In this document: positions 8,925 to 18,475 of the stretch, in pieces
Layout: each line of letters opens with the position of its first letter
How positions within the stretch are numbered: the stretch's first letter is position 1
Assembly: GCF_010726245.1 (NCBI RefSeq)
Contig: NZ_AP022561.1
Span: 4,774,001-4,838,000 of the forward strand
Origin: Mycolicibacterium aichiense
GTDB taxonomy: Bacteria; Actinomycetota; Actinomycetes; Mycobacteriales; Mycobacteriaceae
DNA length: 64,000 bases
Reading direction: 5' to 3'
Translations under genes and position numbers: made by a program
The notes under the pieces: generated by a model
The model's input: only the letters and a program-made list of their open reading frames with translations
What the model was told of the DNA's origin: nothing
Database searches by the model: none

Positions 8925-9222
8925 CGCAACCCCTCGGATATCCCCACCAAGCACATGACCATCGGTCAGGAGGTTTGACCTTGTGCGGCCGCCACCTAAC
9001 TAGCACCGTCTTGGACCAGTACCGACATTTCCGGCCCGCAAGCAACGTCAATCTATTCTTCGAACCCCGCTCGCAAGTGTAAGCCGCGCGTAACACCCAT
9101 GCCAGGCATCGATCGAGCGAGCATGGTCGCAGGTGTCCCGCTGTTGATCTGAGCATTGCGCTTGAACGGAGATCGTGAGGCGGCCCCGAGACCGCGGTCA
9201 CGTGGACTATGTGGGCGGCAAC
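8925..9222 (-). other. Spacer between the GT4 gene and hldE
   Basis: About 300 bases separate the upstream GT4 stop (9223, minus strand) from hldE. No protein with a credible start was seen. It could carry the promoter of the hldE operon, although no convincing -10/-35 pair could be assigned by eye. Confidence 0.4.
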
Positions 9223-10359
9223 TCACGTTGCGCCCTGGACCGAAGCGAGCAGCCGCTGCGCGAATGCTGCAATTGCTTCTGCGTTCGCCGTCCACGTATG
9301 CCGCCTCGCCTCAGCGATCAAGTCTTGTTCAGGCAATGGGTTAAGAACGGCACTCTCGACGGCTTTCGCAAATTCGTCTTCTGCGACAACGTGCACGCCA
9401 GGTACGCCCCTACCTTGCTCCTGCAGGGTCGGCGTCGATGTCGCAACCACTTGAAGTCCTGCCGCGAGGTACTCGAACAGCTTCATCGGGCTGCGTCCGA
9501 AATTGAGAGGGATACCGGTCAGTGGCAGGATTCCAACCTGATACCGAGCCAGTACGCGCGGCAGCGACTCGTACGGTATCGGGCCACAAACCTCAACATT
9601 GTGCGGCATCATTGGGAAGCGGCTAGGAGTAGGCCCGTAGATATCAAACTTGGTTTGTGGATTTGCATGGGCTGCAGCCTCGAGTTGCGACCAGTCGAAT
9701 CGTTCGTCAATAGCACCGACGTAAACGACGCCCCGGCGATCCGTTTCATCTCTGGATAACGGTTCAAAGTGGCTCAGGTCGACACCATTCGGCAGTACTA
9801 GTGATGCGATGTCACGACTCGTTTCAAGAGCATTCAGCACGTGGGCCGAGGTAGCGATGATTCCATCAACCACGCGGAGTAGATGGCGCTGCCGCACACC
9901 TATGACGCCGCCTTGAATGACATCTGTCGGCCTGTAGATATTCAGCCGGGCGAGGGTGCACGCGCGAGCCGAAAAAAGCGGCTGGTCGATGAAAGCGAAA
10001 TCGGCTTTAACGCCGCCCATCAAATTTCGAATATCGGTCAGCGTTGAGTGTGTGCTTACCTGGATAGGAAGAAAAGTAGACGGTACATAGTGGAGTACGC
10101 CGGCGTCATCGAGGATCGCACCGTTACGAGCCTGCTCGCGCCGCGTATCTGAGCCCCGCCGAAGAACGCCGTGTACAGCGCTGTAAGGCGTCGAGACATG
10201 CATCACGGTGTACCCGAGTTTGCTCAGCTCGCCCGCAAGATGATGGCTGCCGACCTTGAAGACTCCGTCGGCTTCGGTATGGCTTAGAAAAAGCACGCGC
10301 CCCGCGGTCTGCGGTCCCGTCCATCGAGGATGTGCCAACCGCGCGCTCGGTCGCGTCAC
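9223..10359 (-). CDS. Glycosyltransferase, GT-B fold (GT4/GT1-like)
   Basis: 378 residues from a GTG that follows GAGGGGAG at 8 bases; a longer TTG start at 10377 is possible. The N-terminal domain begins RVLFLSHTEADG with a KVGSHHLAGELSKLGY acceptor-site segment. The C-terminal domain has VVYVGAIDERFDW, VGILPLTG and the donor-site SPMKLFEYLAAGLQVVAT (E-x7-E type, here the EYLAAG block). It probably transfers a hexose from a nucleotide donor to the lipid-linked oligosaccharide in the cytoplasm. It is on the same strand as, and upstream of, the heptose operon. Donor and linkage cannot be read. Confidence 0.75.
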   Translation of the reverse strand: MTRPSARLAHPRWTGPQTAGRVLFLSHTEADGVFKVGSHHLAGELSKLGYTVMHVSTPYSAVHGVLRRGSDTRREQARNGAILDDAGVLHYVPSTFLPIQVSTHSTLTDIRNLMGGVKADFAFIDQPLFSARACTLARLNIYRPTDVIQGGVIGVRQRHLLRVVDGIIATSAHVLNALETSRDIASLVLPNGVDLSHFEPLSRDETDRRGVVYVGAIDERFDWSQLEAAAHANPQTKFDIYGPTPSRFPMMPHNVEVCGPIPYESLPRVLARYQVGILPLTGIPLNFGRSPMKLFEYLAAGLQVVATSTPTLQEQGRGVPGVHVVAEDEFAKAVESAVLNPLPEQDLIAEARRHTWTANAEAIAAFAQRLLASVQGAT

Positions 10360-10532
10360 GAGATTGTCTCCCCTCAACGGCGCATAGGGACCTCTGTATC
10401 AAACGAAACAGCGTCGCCATTGTGGATGATTTTAGAACATCGGCCCGGGCAGGGCCGAGTCCGAGAACTAGTGCCCGACACCCTCTCAGCACCGAATGGG
10501 GTCACCGCTTTTGGGCGTAACGCAACCGAGAA

Positions 10533-11558
10533 TCAATTCGCGGAAAGTTCACGAGCAAGAGCTGCGATGGTCTGGGCTGACTCGTCCCAGCTAAAGCGTC
10601 GCGCCAACGCGCGAAGCGCCTCGACATCCGCGGTAGCGGTAAGCGCCGCTTGGAGGCCGCTCGCGATCGACTCAACGTCAAGTGGATCAACGTAGATTGC
10701 GGGAGTGGTACCCATCACCCACCGGTAAACAGGGATATCGCTAACCACCATCACGCCATTAGTGATCTGCGCAGCTTCGACGAGAGGAATCCCAAAGCCT
10801 TCGTCGAGACTAGGGCTCACGAACACTGTCGCATCGCGATATAGAGCGGCGAGTTCAGCGTCGGTGACCCGGCCCAAGAACCGGACGCCGGCGGGCGGGG
10901 GCGCGTCCTCAATACCGGCGCTAGCGAAAATAGCCGTTCTGTCACCGACTATGAGGAGAGGGACGCCCGCGCGCACGTTGGCGTCCAGCGCGCCGTAAGC
11001 ATCCAGCAGCCGCCGAAGATTCTTTCGCGGCTCGATGGAACCAACTGCTAGAAAATAGGGTGATGCTGTTGCCGCCATATTCTCTGGCGGACCACCGAAG
11101 TTGAGCGATGGAGCAGCGGGAGCGACAACAATAGGGATTCCGGGCCGGGCGAGTGCGGCAACCGCGATACGAACCGGCTCGCTGGTGACAATAATCCCGT
11201 CGGCGTGTGTAGCGTTATGGAGCAACAATCTTCGATGAAGCAAAGAGAATTCACGCGAGTACCACTCCGGATTTGTCAGTGGAAACAGATCGTAGATCGT
11301 CACGAGTTGCCTCACACCACACCACGGAGTTCGCGAGGTAAGAGAGATCAACAGACCTTTGCCGACCCTCCGCGGGAGTGTTGTCTGCAGCTCGATCCAT
11401 TGCCTTCCTCGCGAAGAGGCCCATCGGGACGGAAGCAGTTCCGTCACGTCAGGGAGTAATTCGGGCAACCTGTCGGCTATCTCTGCAGCGAATCGTTGCT
11501 GACCCGTTACCGGCTGGTTCCGAAAATAGCCGTTTACGAAACACGAAGATCGCGACAT
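10533..11558 (-). CDS. Glycosyltransferase family 4-like, mannosyl/rhamnosyl-transferase type
   Basis: 341 residues. The N-terminal FVNGYFRNQPVTGQQRFA and the later YFLAVGSIEPRKNLRRLLDA, VRFLGRVTDAELAALY and SPSLDEGFGIPLVEAAQ are standard GT4 motifs. The last holds the E-x7-E catalytic/donor-binding pattern. Such enzymes are usual in O-antigen and EPS repeat-unit assembly. The start ATG is preceded by GGAGCAAGG. It lies 155-170 bases upstream of the other GT4 gene on the same strand, so it may be the first gene of a longer minus-strand transcript feeding the heptose genes. Confidence 0.8.
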   Translation of the reverse strand: MSRSSCFVNGYFRNQPVTGQQRFAAEIADRLPELLPDVTELLPSRWASSRGRQWIELQTTLPRRVGKGLLISLTSRTPWCGVRQLVTIYDLFPLTNPEWYSREFSLLHRRLLLHNATHADGIIVTSEPVRIAVAALARPGIPIVVAPAAPSLNFGGPPENMAATASPYFLAVGSIEPRKNLRRLLDAYGALDANVRAGVPLLIVGDRTAIFASAGIEDAPPPAGVRFLGRVTDAELAALYRDATVFVSPSLDEGFGIPLVEAAQITNGVMVVSDIPVYRWVMGTTPAIYVDPLDVESIASGLQAALTATADVEALRALARRFSWDESAQTIAALARELSAN

Positions 11559-11905
11559 GAACCTTGCTCCCTAGGTGTCAAATGTTCCGGAAGTTCCCTG
11601 CAGGTGCGGGCTGGGTAGGCAAGTGCCGCGTGGTAGGCAGGTTGATGTCAGTCGGGTGAGTGGACGCAACTCAGAATTCGTGCAGACCCCTGCGGACAGA
11701 GCGCTTCTAACAAGATCTATTTTCAGCAATTCTGTAATCGCTAGACCTAAACCGTGTTATAGGACCATGAAGTCGTAGCCGCGTCGCAGACGACCCTGCC
11801 AGATGTGTTCGGCGCGGACTGACGGCCGATTATCCGAATGTCGGCTGTCGCGAGGACGTGAGCACAATAAACACTCACCTCTCGAGAAGTTACGTGTTTT
11901 GGTCG
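11559..11905. other. Intergenic stretch, nothing recognised
   Basis: About 350 bases between two minus-strand genes. It is A+T richer than the flanking secreted-protein gene. No RNA gene, repeat or convincing ORF was seen. It marks the approximate boundary between the A+T-richer locus and more typical mycobacterial composition. Confidence 0.4.
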
Positions 11906-12403
11906 TTAGGCCGCGTTGGCTGCCAGATATTGTTTGAGTTCGTCAGAGCAACCGTCATAGTTATCGCAATACCGTTGACAATAGGCAATGTGACCGTCGC
12001 AATACGCGGGTTTCTTGTTCCAACTCGCAATCCACCCCTCAATCTTTTTTGCCTTCGCGCCGTCCGGGGACGCCGCGGAGTTTCCCGGCTTGCCCGGGCC
12101 GGCAACGGCCGCGTTGCAATTCAGGTCGAACAGCCATCTCCCGCGATGCGCGCTGCGGCCGCTGGAGTCCAGCGTGATGGACTCCCTGGCATCGGTAACG
12201 ATGCAGTCATCGGTAGCGAGCTGACTGCCTACAACCGACGATATGACCGCCGTCCCACCCCAACCCTGAATCTTCTCAGATGCTTTGCCGAAGGTCAGTC
12301 CGGTTAGGTTCGGGGCGGCAGATGCCACACCCGTGCCGCCCAACCCGATCACCAACACAGCGGTGAAGACGGCGCTAATCACAGATAGCACAAGTCGATT
12401 CAT
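11906..12403 (-). CDS. Secreted protein of unknown function
   Basis: 165 residues starting at an ATG with GGGAGGG upstream. A Sec signal peptide is clear: a hydrophobic core to about residue 25, ending GVASAAPNLTG with an A-x-A cleavage site. The mature part contains a short segment resembling mycobacterial LTGLTFGKASEKIQGWG proteins, where a PASTA-like turn precedes a Cys pair. The C-terminal third is Cys-rich (YCDGHIAYCQRYCDNYDGC), suggesting disulfides. I do not recognise a named family. It sits between the glycosyltransferases and the UXS-UGD gene on the opposite strand, without an obvious functional link. Confidence 0.7.
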   Translation of the reverse strand: MNRLVLSVISAVFTAVLVIGLGGTGVASAAPNLTGLTFGKASEKIQGWGGTAVISSVVGSQLATDDCIVTDARESITLDSSGRSAHRGRWLFDLNCNAAVAGPGKPGNSAASPDGAKAKKIEGWIASWNKKPAYCDGHIAYCQRYCDNYDGCSDELKQYLAANAA

Positions 12404-13039
12404 CGTCCCTCCCCCACAACGATTGACAGCCGTAACGACGATCCGCAGACAGGCCGCACCAATTCAGCGACCGGCAGAGCATACCGCGTCAATCCCACTT
12501 GATCTATCTAAAACGAGCGCTTGCGATACTGCGTCCTCTGCTTGAGCCGTCGCCTGTTCCTGCAGGCACCAGCAGTCGCCGGTGCAGTCGTCCTGTTATT
12601 TCGCAAGACCCTCGGCAACGGCTTAGCTGCGCGGCGGCCAGAGGGGTGCCCGGGGCCAGTCCGGTTAGAGCGGCTCGTGATTGTCCTGACTGCGAGCCAT
12701 CGCGAACCCAGAGGATAGGGTCACCAGGCTGTGACTGACGTCGGTCGGCGAGCGCGGTGGACAATGGGTCGGAAGCTGACACTCGACGCCCTGCGCTATA
12801 TCCTTCGCCGATCGCAGCCTGCGCGCGCGGGACCTGCTCAAAGGGGGTCCGCCTGTCCCAACTTTCGGGCGGCTCATTAATACGGCGAAACGAGGGCTTT
12901 ACTCCTCGCATTGAGAGACCCTTTCCGATTGCTGGATGAGCCTGGCGATGATACGTTCGCCATAAAGCACGACTTGGCGAAAGGCCTGGACGCTTTCGGG
13001 TCAGGGCCTTTTCGGCGGTTGGGCGGCTGTACAGGGGGG
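12404..13039 (+). other. Intergenic region upstream of the UXS-UGD gene
   Basis: About 640 bases between divergent genes, so it should hold promoters for both. An AAAGGCC...GGCCTTTT hairpin is at 12980-13012, 28 bases before the chosen start. An in-frame upstream extension to 12911 exists but lacks a conserved protein segment. Nothing else was recognised. Confidence 0.45.
12980..13012 (+). terminator. Possible leader hairpin/attenuator before UXS-UGD
   Basis: AAAGGCC at 12980-12986 pairs with GGCCTTTT ending at 13012 across an 18-base loop. The downstream T-run is only four bases, so termination would be weak. The position in the leader makes attenuation conceivable, but it may be chance. 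Confidence 0.25.
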
Positions 13040-15367
13040 ATGATGCGACCGCGGGCAGTGTTGACTGGTGGTGCGGGCTTTGTCGGCTCGCATTTGGCCG
13101 AGGCGCTCCTCGCGCACGAAATTGACGTGATCTGCCTCGACAATTTCGTGACCGGCAAACCCGAGAACGTCGCTCATTTGCAGGGTCGCGACGGCTTCCG
13201 ACTGATCAAGGCCGACGTCAGCGACTTCATCTCGATCCCGGGACCGGTCGACTACGTCCTACATTTCGCATCCCCCGCGTCGCCGATCGACTACGCACAG
13301 CTCCCGATTCAGACGTTGAAGGCGGGTTCACTCGGAACGCTGCACACCCTCGGATTGGCCAAGGAGAAGGGCGCCCGCTATCTGCTGGCGTCCACGTCGG
13401 AGACCTACGGCGATCCGCACGTGCACCCTCAGCCCGAAAGCTACTGGGGCAACGTCAATCCAGTGGGCCCACGCTCTTGTTATGACGAAGCGAAACGCTT
13501 TGCCGAGGCAGCCACCACCGCATACCGGACCAAGCACGGCGTCAATACCGCAATCATGCGGATCTTCAATACGTACGGGCCTCGCATGCGTCCGGATGAC
13601 GGTCGCGCTATTCCGGCTTTCGTCAACCAGGCGCTCGCCGGCGTGCCGTTGACCGTTCACGGCGACGGCAGCCAGACCCGATCCGTCTGTTATGTCGACG
13701 ACCTCGTCGAAGGCGCGATACGGCTTTTGTTCTCCGACCTCGCCGGCCCGGTCAACATCGGCAACCCGCACGAGTTGACCATGCTCGAGCTCGCCGAGCT
13801 CATCCGCGAAATTACCGGGTCGGACTCGCCGATCGAGTTTTACGACCGGCCGCGTGACGACCCGTCCCAGCGTCAGCCCGACATCACCCTTGCCCGAACC
13901 GAATTGAACTGGGAACCACAGGTCGATGTCACGGATGGATTGACGAAGACCATTTCCTGGTTCCGCGACCAAATGCACGGTGATTTCACCGCTGGTGCGC
14001 CGGCGTCCTACTCGGTCCGGGAAACGCAGGAGCATCCCCGACACAAAGTCGCTGTGATCGGTACCGGTTACGTGGGCGCAGTGACCTCGACCTGCTTGGC
14101 GTTCCTGGGACACTCCGTCTGCGGCCTCGACAGCGACTCGCTGCGTACGAGCCAGCTCAACCAAGGTCAAGCACCCTTCGTCGAGCCCGGCCTGCCGGAG
14201 ATGCTCAAAGCCGCTCTGTCGACCGGTCGCCTCCAGTTCACTGATCGCCCAGCCGACGCGCTGTCCGACGCCGACTTCGTGTTCCTCTGTGTGGGAACTC
14301 CCCCAGGACCCGAGGGAGCTCCTGACCTTTCGCAGCTGGAAGGCGCGATCCAGTCGTTGGCGCCGTACTTGCGCCCAGGTGTGGTGATTGTCAATAAGTC
14401 GACTGTTCCGGTTGGTTCCGGCAACTGGACCCGCACGATCCTGGAAGACGCGCTGGGTGACGACCGGGAACTTTCGTTCCATGTCGTGTCCAATCCGGAG
14501 TTCCTGCGCGAGGGGTGCGCGCTGGACGACTTCCTGTACCCGGACCGGATCGTGCTGGGCGGCGCAGCCGCCGATGTCAACCACGTCGCCGAGCTATACG
14601 CGCCAGTCCTCGATCAGTCTTTCGAGGGTGGACGCCGGACTCTTCGGCCAGCACTGATCACGACGGACCTCGCGTCCGCCGAGATGATCAAGTATGCGGC
14701 GAATGCGTTCCTGGCCACCAAGATCAGTTTCGCCAACGAAATGGCGCAGATGTGCGAGCTGTTCGGCGCCGACGTCCGCCAGGTGTTGCCTGCGATTGGC
14801 GCCGACCACCGGATTGGGAGTGCCTTCCTCAATCCCGGCGTTGGCTGGGGCGGCTCCTGCTTCGGCAAGGATGTCGCGGCGCTGATTTCGACCAGCCAGG
14901 AGTACGGCTATACGCCATCGATGCTGCAAGCGACGGTCGGTATCAACAAGTCGCAGCGTGCGAGTGTCGTCCGCAAGCTTCAGCGAGAGCTCCATGTACT
15001 CAAGGGCCGCCGGATCGCGCTTCTTGGCCTGACGTTCAAGCCCGGAACCGACGATCTGCGTGACGCACCGGCTTTGGATATCGCCCGTCGCCTGCTCGCT
15101 GCCGGAGCTGTGGTGTCGGCATTCGATCCGGTCGTCAAGTCGCTGCCTGACGAATTGTCAGCCATCCGCATGACACGTGACGCCTACGAGGCAGCCGACC
15201 GGGTCGACGCTGTTGTCGTGACCACAGAATGGCCGGAGTTCCGATCGATCGATCCGGCTGGGCTCCGTCGGGTCATGCGCGGCGACCTTGTCGTTGACGG
15301 ACGGAATTGCCTGTCGGAAGCTGATTTTGTCGGATCGGGTCTCCGACTGATCGGCTTCGGCTGGTGA
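13040..15367 (+). CDS. Fused UDP-glucuronate decarboxylase (UXS) and UDP-glucose 6-dehydrogenase (UGD)
   Basis: 775 residues from ATG at 13040, placed behind AGGGGGG and at the start of the Rossmann fold. Residues ~1-315 are an extended SDR with [39 protein letters not shown] (Y-x3-K), [10 protein letters not shown] and [10 protein letters not shown], the hallmarks of UDP-xylose synthase. After a ~25-residue linker, residues ~335-775 are a UGD with [35 protein letters not shown] and the catalytic Cys in [10 protein letters not shown], then [13 protein letters not shown]. One chain could turn UDP-glucose into UDP-xylose. The next gene begins 30 bases downstream. Confidence 0.92.
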   Translation: MMRPRAVLTGGAGFVGSHLAEALLAHEIDVICLDNFVTGKPENVAHLQGRDGFRLIKADVSDFISIPGPVDYVLHFASPASPIDYAQLPIQTLKAGSLGTLHTLGLAKEKGARYLLASTSETYGDPHVHPQPESYWGNVNPVGPRSCYDEAKRFAEAATTAYRTKHGVNTAIMRIFNTYGPRMRPDDGRAIPAFVNQALAGVPLTVHGDGSQTRSVCYVDDLVEGAIRLLFSDLAGPVNIGNPHELTMLELAELIREITGSDSPIEFYDRPRDDPSQRQPDITLARTELNWEPQVDVTDGLTKTISWFRDQMHGDFTAGAPASYSVRETQEHPRHKVAVIGTGYVGAVTSTCLAFLGHSVCGLDSDSLRTSQLNQGQAPFVEPGLPEMLKAALSTGRLQFTDRPADALSDADFVFLCVGTPPGPEGAPDLSQLEGAIQSLAPYLRPGVVIVNKSTVPVGSGNWTRTILEDALGDDRELSFHVVSNPEFLREGCALDDFLYPDRIVLGGAAADVNHVAELYAPVLDQSFEGGRRTLRPALITTDLASAEMIKYAANAFLATKISFANEMAQMCELFGADVRQVLPAIGADHRIGSAFLNPGVGWGGSCFGKDVAALISTSQEYGYTPSMLQATVGINKSQRASVVRKLQRELHVLKGRRIALLGLTFKPGTDDLRDAPALDIARRLLAAGAVVSAFDPVVKSLPDELSAIRMTRDAYEAADRVDAVVVTTEWPEFRSIDPAGLRRVMRGDLVVDGRNCLSEADFVGSGLRLIGFGW

Positions 15368-15397
15368 CGCAGTAAATGAAATACGGGGGAACTACGA

Positions 15398-16858
15398 ATG
15401 ACAATCGAAATCACGCCACCACATCCATCGGCGCACCAGGCGGGGCGAACTGCCCCGATACCCAAACAACCTGACACCGACACCAAGCAGGCTCAAAAGG
15501 TGGGCCTGCGCCACCGGTACTTCCTGCAGATTGCCGACTTGGTGACCCTGAGCGCCTCAGCCTCGATCGGTGCGGTAGTCCTCAGCCTGATCAGCGCGCA
15601 GCGCGCTGGCGCGCTCGGTGTTCGCAGCGTCATCATCGCCACGCTGGCGATGGCGGTGGCATTGCACCTACACGGGCTGTACCGCCGCCCCGCCTCGCGG
15701 CTGCGTCCGAGTGAGTGGTGGCGGCCCGCGGTGATCGCGCGATGCCTGCCGACCGCCGCCTTACTTGCACTCGCCGTCGACGCCCTCTTATTGCGCGGCG
15801 GCCGGATGACACTGACGGCCGCGGTGGCTATGGTGCTGCCCGCCATCATCCTGGTCCCGTTGGGGCGTCGACTGGTCGTCCGGATGTTTGATCCGACTGT
15901 CACTCGGATTCTGGTGGTGGGCACCGGCCCGATCTCGGATCGATTGACATCCAGGCTTCGTAGGTGTCCGGACACGTTCGTCGTCGGGCACGTCGACGAC
16001 GATGCGCCGGCGGGAGCCCAGGCGCTCGGCAGCCTGACTGATCTGCCCGCTCTCTGCGAGGCACATAACATCGACCGGGTCATCGTCGGCTTCCCCAACG
16101 CGAGCGACATGGCGGTGCTCGAAGCGCTGCGGGGACTGCAGGGTCGGGTACCAGTATCGGAAATCCCGCGCTACTTCGAACTGCACAACTGGCGCAGTGA
16201 AGCTGAGGAGCTCCACGGTCTCACCTTGATGCACCTCCCGACCGCATCATTGGGCCCCGGTGCCCGCGCGGCCAAACGGATCATCGATGTCGTCGCGGCA
16301 AGTTTGGCGCTCGTGGTGCTCTCGCCGGCGATGCTGCTTGTCGCGCTGGCCATCAAACTGGACAGCCGTGGACCGGTGTTCTTCCGCCAAGAGCGAATGG
16401 GTCGCGCCGGGCGGCCCTTCCAAATCTTCAAGTTCCGGTCGATGACGGCCGACGCCTGGCAGCAGCGTCACACCGTCGCTGCGCTCAACGAGTCTGATGG
16501 ACCGCTGTTCAAGATGGAGAACGATCCCAGGGTGACGCGGGTCGGTGCCTTCATCCGTAAGACCAGCCTCGATGAAATTCCACAGCTGATCAACGTCGTC
16601 ATCGGCGAGATGTCATTGGTGGGGCCGCGGCCCCTTCCGACCGAGGAGTCGGACCGCATCGATGGTGCGGCCTTGGCGCGCCTGGACGTCAAGCCGGGTA
16701 TCACCGGGTTGTGGCAGGTCTGCGGACGCAGCCAGCTCACGTACGCGGATCTGCAGCATCTCGACTCTGTGTACGTCGGGAGTTGGTCGTTGATGTGGGA
16801 CTTCCGGATCATGGCCAAGACACCGCAGGTAGTTTTCGCGCGCAGCGGCGCATACTAG
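15398..16858 (+). CDS. Polyprenyl-phosphate sugar-1-phosphate transferase (WbaP/CpsE-type PHPT)
   Basis: 486 residues. The N-terminal ~170 contain a membrane-helix bundle and the middle is a CoA-binding-like fold with ILVVGTGPISDRL. The C-terminal bacterial sugar transferase domain begins KRIIDVVAASLALVVLSP with the re-entrant helix. Catalytic landmarks are FFRQERMGR, FKFRSMTADA, SLDEIPQLINV, SLVGPRPLPTEE and PGITGLWQV. It starts lipid-linked repeat-unit synthesis by moving hexose-1-phosphate onto decaprenyl/undecaprenyl phosphate. It is co-directional with UXS-UGD (30-base gap) and the phosphatase, matching the usual EPS/capsule initiation module. Confidence 0.93.
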   Translation: MTIEITPPHPSAHQAGRTAPIPKQPDTDTKQAQKVGLRHRYFLQIADLVTLSASASIGAVVLSLISAQRAGALGVRSVIIATLAMAVALHLHGLYRRPASRLRPSEWWRPAVIARCLPTAALLALAVDALLLRGGRMTLTAAVAMVLPAIILVPLGRRLVVRMFDPTVTRILVVGTGPISDRLTSRLRRCPDTFVVGHVDDDAPAGAQALGSLTDLPALCEAHNIDRVIVGFPNASDMAVLEALRGLQGRVPVSEIPRYFELHNWRSEAEELHGLTLMHLPTASLGPGARAAKRIIDVVAASLALVVLSPAMLLVALAIKLDSRGPVFFRQERMGRAGRPFQIFKFRSMTADAWQQRHTVAALNESDGPLFKMENDPRVTRVGAFIRKTSLDEIPQLINVVIGEMSLVGPRPLPTEESDRIDGAALARLDVKPGITGLWQVCGRSQLTYADLQHLDSVYVGSWSLMWDFRIMAKTPQVVFARSGAY

Positions 16859-16924
16859 CGGCATCGCACCGATTCGCCCGAGGCTGTGCGTCTCGGTTCG
16901 GTGCCGGACGGAAAGAAGTAGGTT

Positions 16925-17443
16925 CTGCACATACTGTTTGTTTGCACCGGCAATATCTGCCGGTCGCCCATAGCAGAGCGGCTTGCCGTTGCGTATGCAG
17001 ACCAAGCTCGGATCCCTGACTTGAGTGCTTCCAGCGCGGGCATTCGTGCGGTGATCGCACATCCGATCCATCGAGACGCCGCCACCGTACTGGAGTCGCT
17101 CGGTGGTGATGCGGCGGACTTCGCCGCGCGACAATTCAAGCCGAAAACCGTGTCCGGCGTCGATCTGATCATTACGATGACGACGGCCCATCGTGACGCC
17201 GCACTGGAGATCGTGCCCCAGAAATTGCACCGGACATTCACGTTGAGCGAGGCCGCTCAACTCGCCTCCGTCCACGGTGCAAAGAGCGTCGTGGACCTCC
17301 CGGCACTGCGCCCTAAACTCACACCACAAGAGTTGTTCGACATTCCCGATCCCATCGGACAGGATCCGGAGGTCTTTGCCGCCGTCGGTACGCAAATCGC
17401 CGCCCTGCTGCCACCGATCCTCGAATTGTGCCGAGCATCATGA
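16925..17443 (+). CDS. Low-molecular-weight protein tyrosine phosphatase (Wzb/PtpA-like), probable CTG start
   Basis: The P-loop CTGNICRSP (C-x5-R-S) and the general-acid segment FDIPDPIGQDPEVF identify an LMW-PTP of 172 residues. A stop at 16919 is followed only by GTT and CTG before the essential P-loop, with no ATG, GTG or TTG. CTG at 16925 sits 6 bases after GGAAAGAAG, so it is the best start; the first in-frame TTG would lose the active site. In EPS systems this enzyme dephosphorylates the tyrosine kinase/Wzc co-polymerase, which is not in the window. The gene follows the PHPT gene by 66 bases. Confidence 0.85.
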   Translation: MHILFVCTGNICRSPIAERLAVAYADQARIPDLSASSAGIRAVIAHPIHRDAATVLESLGGDAADFAARQFKPKTVSGVDLIITMTTAHRDAALEIVPQKLHRTFTLSEAAQLASVHGAKSVVDLPALRPKLTPQELFDIPDPIGQDPEVFAAVGTQIAALLPPILELCRAS

Positions 17444-17476
17444 CTCGCCCCACGCGCACGTAGCCTGCCCAGCAGC

Positions 17477-18475
17477 ATGTCTGGCAAACGGCCCGTCCTC
17501 GCGACGGCACTCGCGGTTGCCATCCTCGCGCTCGCGGCACTGACACTTATCGCGCGGGTGCGCCCGATCTCGACTCTCTTCGGAGTCGTCGTAGCGGCTG
17601 CGTCGCCGTACGCCCCGGTCATGGCGCTGGTGGGCCTGATCCTGTCGGCGATGGCGCGTCGCACCTCATTGACAATAATTTCGGTGCTCGTGTTGACCAT
17701 CACCACGGCGATCCAGATTCCCCGCTACACCTTCACACGTCCCGCGACGACGCAATTCGCTGACGTTCAAGTGCTTTCGTCAAATCTTCGGAAGGGGCAG
17801 GCCGATCCTGCTGCGTTCATCAAGCTGGCCAAAGAGTCTGCTGATGTCATCGCTGTCTCAGAGCTGACTCCCGAGGCCGTCGAAGGCTTCTCACAAGCCG
17901 GGATCGACGCGGCATTCCCGTATTCGGTGCTATTTCCTGGAGCCGGGGCCGGGGGGATCGGTCTCTGGAGCCGGTATCCACTGGCCGCGGTGTCGCCGGG
18001 AGCCCGCCGAAGCTTCACGATGGTCGCGGCACGAGTCCAGGTACCCGGCGTCCAAGTGCCGCCGCTCATTGCCAGCGTCCACGTGTTCTCCCCGGTCGCA
18101 TCGCAGCGAGATTCAGTCGATGGCTGGGAGGTCAGTATCGCAGACGCCAAAGCAGTGCTCGACAGGTTCAGCGACGTGGCGGGCGAGGCCGCTGTCATTG
18201 TCGCTGGCGATTTCAACACGACGTCTGACATGCAACAGTTTCGCGCTCTCTTGTCCAATGGCTATCGCGATGCGACCGACCAGACTGGTGCCGGGTTCGT
18301 CCCGACGTTCCCTGCCGACTCATGGCTGCCGCCGGCATTGGAGATCGACCACGTACTTACCCGGCGAGCCACAGCAACGTCATTGACCGCAGTTACGGTC
18401 GAAGGCTCTGACCATCGGGCCCTTCTCGCGACCGTGCATATTCCGACGATCCCGCAATCGCTGAACGACGGATGA
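17477..18475 (+). CDS. Membrane-anchored endonuclease/exonuclease/phosphatase (EEP) family protein, copy 1
   Basis: 332 residues. Residues ~1-85 form about three hydrophobic helices. The remainder is an EEP (DNase I-like) domain with VLSSNLRKGQADP, AVSELTPEAVEGF (the metal-binding Glu), IASVHVFSP, VAGDFNTTSDMQQF (G-D-F-N) and GSDHRALLA (S-D-H). The domain should face outward and could cleave phosphodiesters of lipids, nucleic acids or glycolipids. ATG at 17477 follows the phosphatase by 33 bases, so it may belong to the polysaccharide transcript. Its stop overlaps the next paralogue as ATGA. Confidence 0.8.
   Translation: MSGKRPVLATALAVAILALAALTLIARVRPISTLFGVVVAAASPYAPVMALVGLILSAMARRTSLTIISVLVLTITTAIQIPRYTFTRPATTQFADVQVLSSNLRKGQADPAAFIKLAKESADVIAVSELTPEAVEGFSQAGIDAAFPYSVLFPGAGAGGIGLWSRYPLAAVSPGARRSFTMVAARVQVPGVQVPPLIASVHVFSPVASQRDSVDGWEVSIADAKAVLDRFSDVAGEAAVIVAGDFNTTSDMQQFRALLSNGYRDATDQTGAGFVPTFPADSWLPPALEIDHVLTRRATATSLTAVTVEGSDHRALLATVHIPTIPQSLNDG

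Noticed and set aside
13328..14584. A 418-codon minus-strand frame inside UXS-UGD
   Set aside because: It is antisense to a protein with complete catalytic motifs; high G+C explains the lack of stops.
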